Below are positions 3,967 through 5,585 of a stretch of DNA of 5,585 nt, one piece after another. The notes below the pieces were generated by a model, which was not told where the DNA came from, did not search any database, and was given only the letters and a program-made list of their open reading frames with translations. Position 1 is the first letter of the stretch. Every line of letters starts with the position of its first letter. This DNA comes from an uncultured Neisseria sp. (GTDB taxonomy: Bacteria; Pseudomonadota; Gammaproteobacteria; Burkholderiales; Neisseriaceae). Where the stretch lies: contig CAMURX010000119.1 of NCBI GenBank assembly GCA_947097615.1, positions 1 to 5,585 of the forward strand, written 5' to 3'. The position numbers and the translations under genes were made by a program.

Positions 3967-5585
3967 CTAGATTTTGATGCAGGCCAGAAGGGCAATGTTA
4001 CGGGGGCGGGTTTCCGCGCCGCCGGTGGCGGTGTAGTCGCCTTTGGCAAAACCGTAGACGTTGTTGGAATCGGTGTCGGGCACCAGGGTGATGTTGAGGT
4101 TTTTGCGCTCCGACAGATTCTCAAACATGTTGTCGCTGTTGCCCGCAATCGGCATCGCGTGTTTGTGGGATTTGATTTCGTCACCCTGCGCCGAACCCAA
4201 GGCGCGGTTGGCATCGACGCCGCGGCCGTCGTCCCAGCCGCGTACAAACTCGCCGCGCAGGTCGGGAAGGTTAAATGTGTTGCGGCCGTCGCCCGCGCCG
4301 TAGGTCGTGCCGATGGCGGCAAAGAGGGCGGCGTAGGCGGTGCGGGAGACGGCGGCGCCGTTGGCTTTGAGCCAGCCCGTGGGGGCACGGTTGCCTGCGA
4401 AGAAGGCGATTTGGCCGGAGGGGGCGGCTTGGGCGATTTTGCCGGCGACGGTGGCGGCAAAGTTGGCATCGCCGCCCAGCGCGTTTTGCAGCTCTTTCAA
4501 GGTATCGAAGGCCGCGCCCGCGCCGCCGAGGATTTCGTTTTTCAGTGAATCACGCACGGCCTGCGCTTTTCTCTCCACCCAGCCTTGATAGGCAACGGTT
4601 TCATTGCCCTCTGTCGCAGGGAGGGAGATGTATTTGGCCGCCTGCCCGCTCTCCTCGAATTTGAAATTGAGGCGCACGCTGCCTGACACGGTGTGCGAGG
4701 CTTGGGGCGGGCTCTCCACTACCCAGCGGCCTTTGCCGCTGGTCATGGACAGTTTGCCCCACTGGCCGGGGTTGTCGATGGTGAGCACGCCGCCGGTGAG
4801 GGTTTGGCTGCCCCGGTTGCCCAGTTTGTCGTCGTTGAGCTTTTTACCCATCGCGGCGGACAGGGGGCGCTTGGTGTCGGTCGAGGTCAGGTTGTTTTCC
4901 ACCATGCCCGAAACCAGCAGCGTGCCGCTCGACTCGGGAAAGTAGTAGACATAGTTGCCTTCGGCCTTGTCGTTGTTGCCGTCGGCGCCCCATTTTTTTT
5001 CGATGTGGGCGGGGTTGGTGACAAGTGCCATATAGGGGACGTTGCCGCGCAGAAAGTGCATGGCGTAGGGTTTGGGGGCGGTGGTGCTGCGCCATGAGAG
5101 GGCGTTGTAGCCTTGGAGTTCGAGGGTGCCGGAGATGGCGCCGCCGGTCAGCGGCAGGAAGGCGGCGCCGATGTCATCGACGGCTTTTTTCAGGGCTTTG
5201 CCCTGCTCGGCGCTCAATGCGGCGTCGCGGCCGCCTGCGGTGAGGTTGTCTATGAGTCTGACGACTCCGGCGAGGGTGGCGGTGGCTTTGGCCAGCTCGT
5301 GTGTGTGGCCGGTGTTGCCGTTGCCCGCCCAGTTGTTCGTGTTGCCCGACAGGGTGGACGGGGTAGCGAGGGCGAGGCTGCGGGAGGCGGACAGGTTGCC
5401 GCCGCCGACCAGTCCCGCGCCTGCGGTGATGCTGATGCCCTGCAGGCTGCCGATACTCTGGACGGCTTTTGCCAGCTCGGTTTTGAGCCACAGGGTGCGG
5501 TTGGCCAATTCCCGTGTCGGGCGGTTGTCGATGCCGTTGGGGCCGCCCATTACGGGGTCGGAGGTCTCGAACTGGTAGATGCCTG
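3967..5585 (-). CDS. Phage tail fibre protein, 5' end cut by window
   Basis: The open frame reaches the window edge, giving 538 residues. The ATG at 5550 is probably internal, because the frame upstream (GIYQFETSDPV) reads as coherent protein. Counting from that Met, the N-terminal part has NRPTRELANRTLWLKTELA (9-27), a motif common where fibres join the baseplate. Repeated shaft-type segments follow: GHTHELAKATATLAGVVRL (81-99), AALSAEQGKAL (110-120), TDTKRPLSAAMGKKL (224-238) and AAFDTLKELQNALGGDANF (346-364). A tail-collar domain begins at GQIAFFAGNRAPTGW (379-393) and runs through NTFNLPDLRGEFVRGWD (424-440), with SHKH (461-464). The protein closes with ETRPRNIALLACIKI, typical of Mu-like fibres. 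It recognises the host surface and acts at the tail tip as a trimer. The gene is intact to its stop, with no invertible crossover or alternative 3' end visible. Confidence 0.9.
   Translation of the reverse strand, partial: GIYQFETSDPVMGGPNGIDNRPTRELANRTLWLKTELAKAVQSIGSLQGISITAGAGLVGGGNLSASRSLALATPSTLSGNTNNWAGNGNTGHTHELAKATATLAGVVRLIDNLTAGGRDAALSAEQGKALKKAVDDIGAAFLPLTGGAISGTLELQGYNALSWRSTTAPKPYAMHFLRGNVPYMALVTNPAHIEKKWGADGNNDKAEGNYVYYFPESSGTLLVSGMVENNLTSTDTKRPLSAAMGKKLNDDKLGNRGSQTLTGGVLTIDNPGQWGKLSMTSGKGRWVVESPPQASHTVSGSVRLNFKFEESGQAAKYISLPATEGNETVAYQGWVERKAQAVRDSLKNEILGGAGAAFDTLKELQNALGGDANFAATVAGKIAQAAPSGQIAFFAGNRAPTGWLKANGAAVSRTAYAALFAAIGTTYGAGDGRNTFNLPDLRGEFVRGWDDGRGVDANRALGSAQGDEIKSHKHAMPIAGNSDNMFENLSERKNLNITLVPDTDSNNVYGFAKGDYTATGGAETRPRNIALLACIKI

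Noticed and set aside
3751..4548. 265-codon plus-strand frame rich in V, G and A
   Set aside because: It is antisense to the tail fibre and its assembly gene, both firmly supported. Long opposite-strand frames are common in GC-rich genes.
1..5585. CRISPR array, tRNA or rRNA genes
   Set aside because: No regularly spaced repeats, and no sequence that reads as tRNA or rRNA.
3967..5585. Invertible tail fibre segment with a Gin-type recombinase
   Set aside because: No inverted crossover sites, alternative fibre end or invertase gene are visible. The fibre gene is followed directly by a single assembly gene.

Overview
The window is the end of a Mu-like prophage in a bacterium of the Neisseria group. 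The host call rests on exact copies of the Neisseria DNA uptake sequence: the 12-mer AGGCCGTCTGAA occurs at 3228-3239 and 3683-3694, and the 10-mer core GCCGTCTGAA at 928-937 and 2720-2729. The AG-prefixed dialect points to commensal Neisseria rather than to N. meningitidis or N. gonorrhoeae. The Mu-like call rests on gene order, read on the minus strand from high to low coordinates: tail fibre, tail fibre assembly protein, small late genes, a com-like zinc-finger gene, then a modification-type operon. This is the order seen at the right end of phage Mu.

From 5585 down to 2695, on the minus strand, lie a tail fibre gene (cut by the window edge), a DUF4376 tail fibre assembly gene, and a run of very small, partly overlapping genes of unknown function. 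From 2694 to 2523 there is a structured intergenic region. It holds a candidate plus-strand small RNA and two terminator-like hairpins that point against the genes.

From 2522 to 480 lies the most interesting part, a tight four-gene operon. It encodes a 59-residue Com-like zinc finger, a 62-residue protein of unknown function, a 378-residue fusion of an ABC-type ATPase to a GNAT acyltransferase, and a 190-residue formyltransferase-fold protein. Genes 2 to 4 are joined by ATGA start/stop overlaps. The start codon of the gene after com is buried in a perfect 8-bp stem whose loop carries the ribosome binding site. In Mu, Com activates translation of the DNA-modification gene mom by opening such a structure. 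I infer that this is a com-controlled operon in which mom has been replaced by a different, multi-protein modification module (ABC-GNAT plus formyltransferase), probably for protection against restriction. The chemistry is unknown.

The operon ends at a minus-strand terminator (about 385-421). From 1 to about 227 I see no gene. Around 228 there is a weak match to a Mu-type right end, preceded by a five-base sequence that fits the Mu target consensus. The first ~50 bases carry a short direct repeat that may belong to an insertion sequence end.
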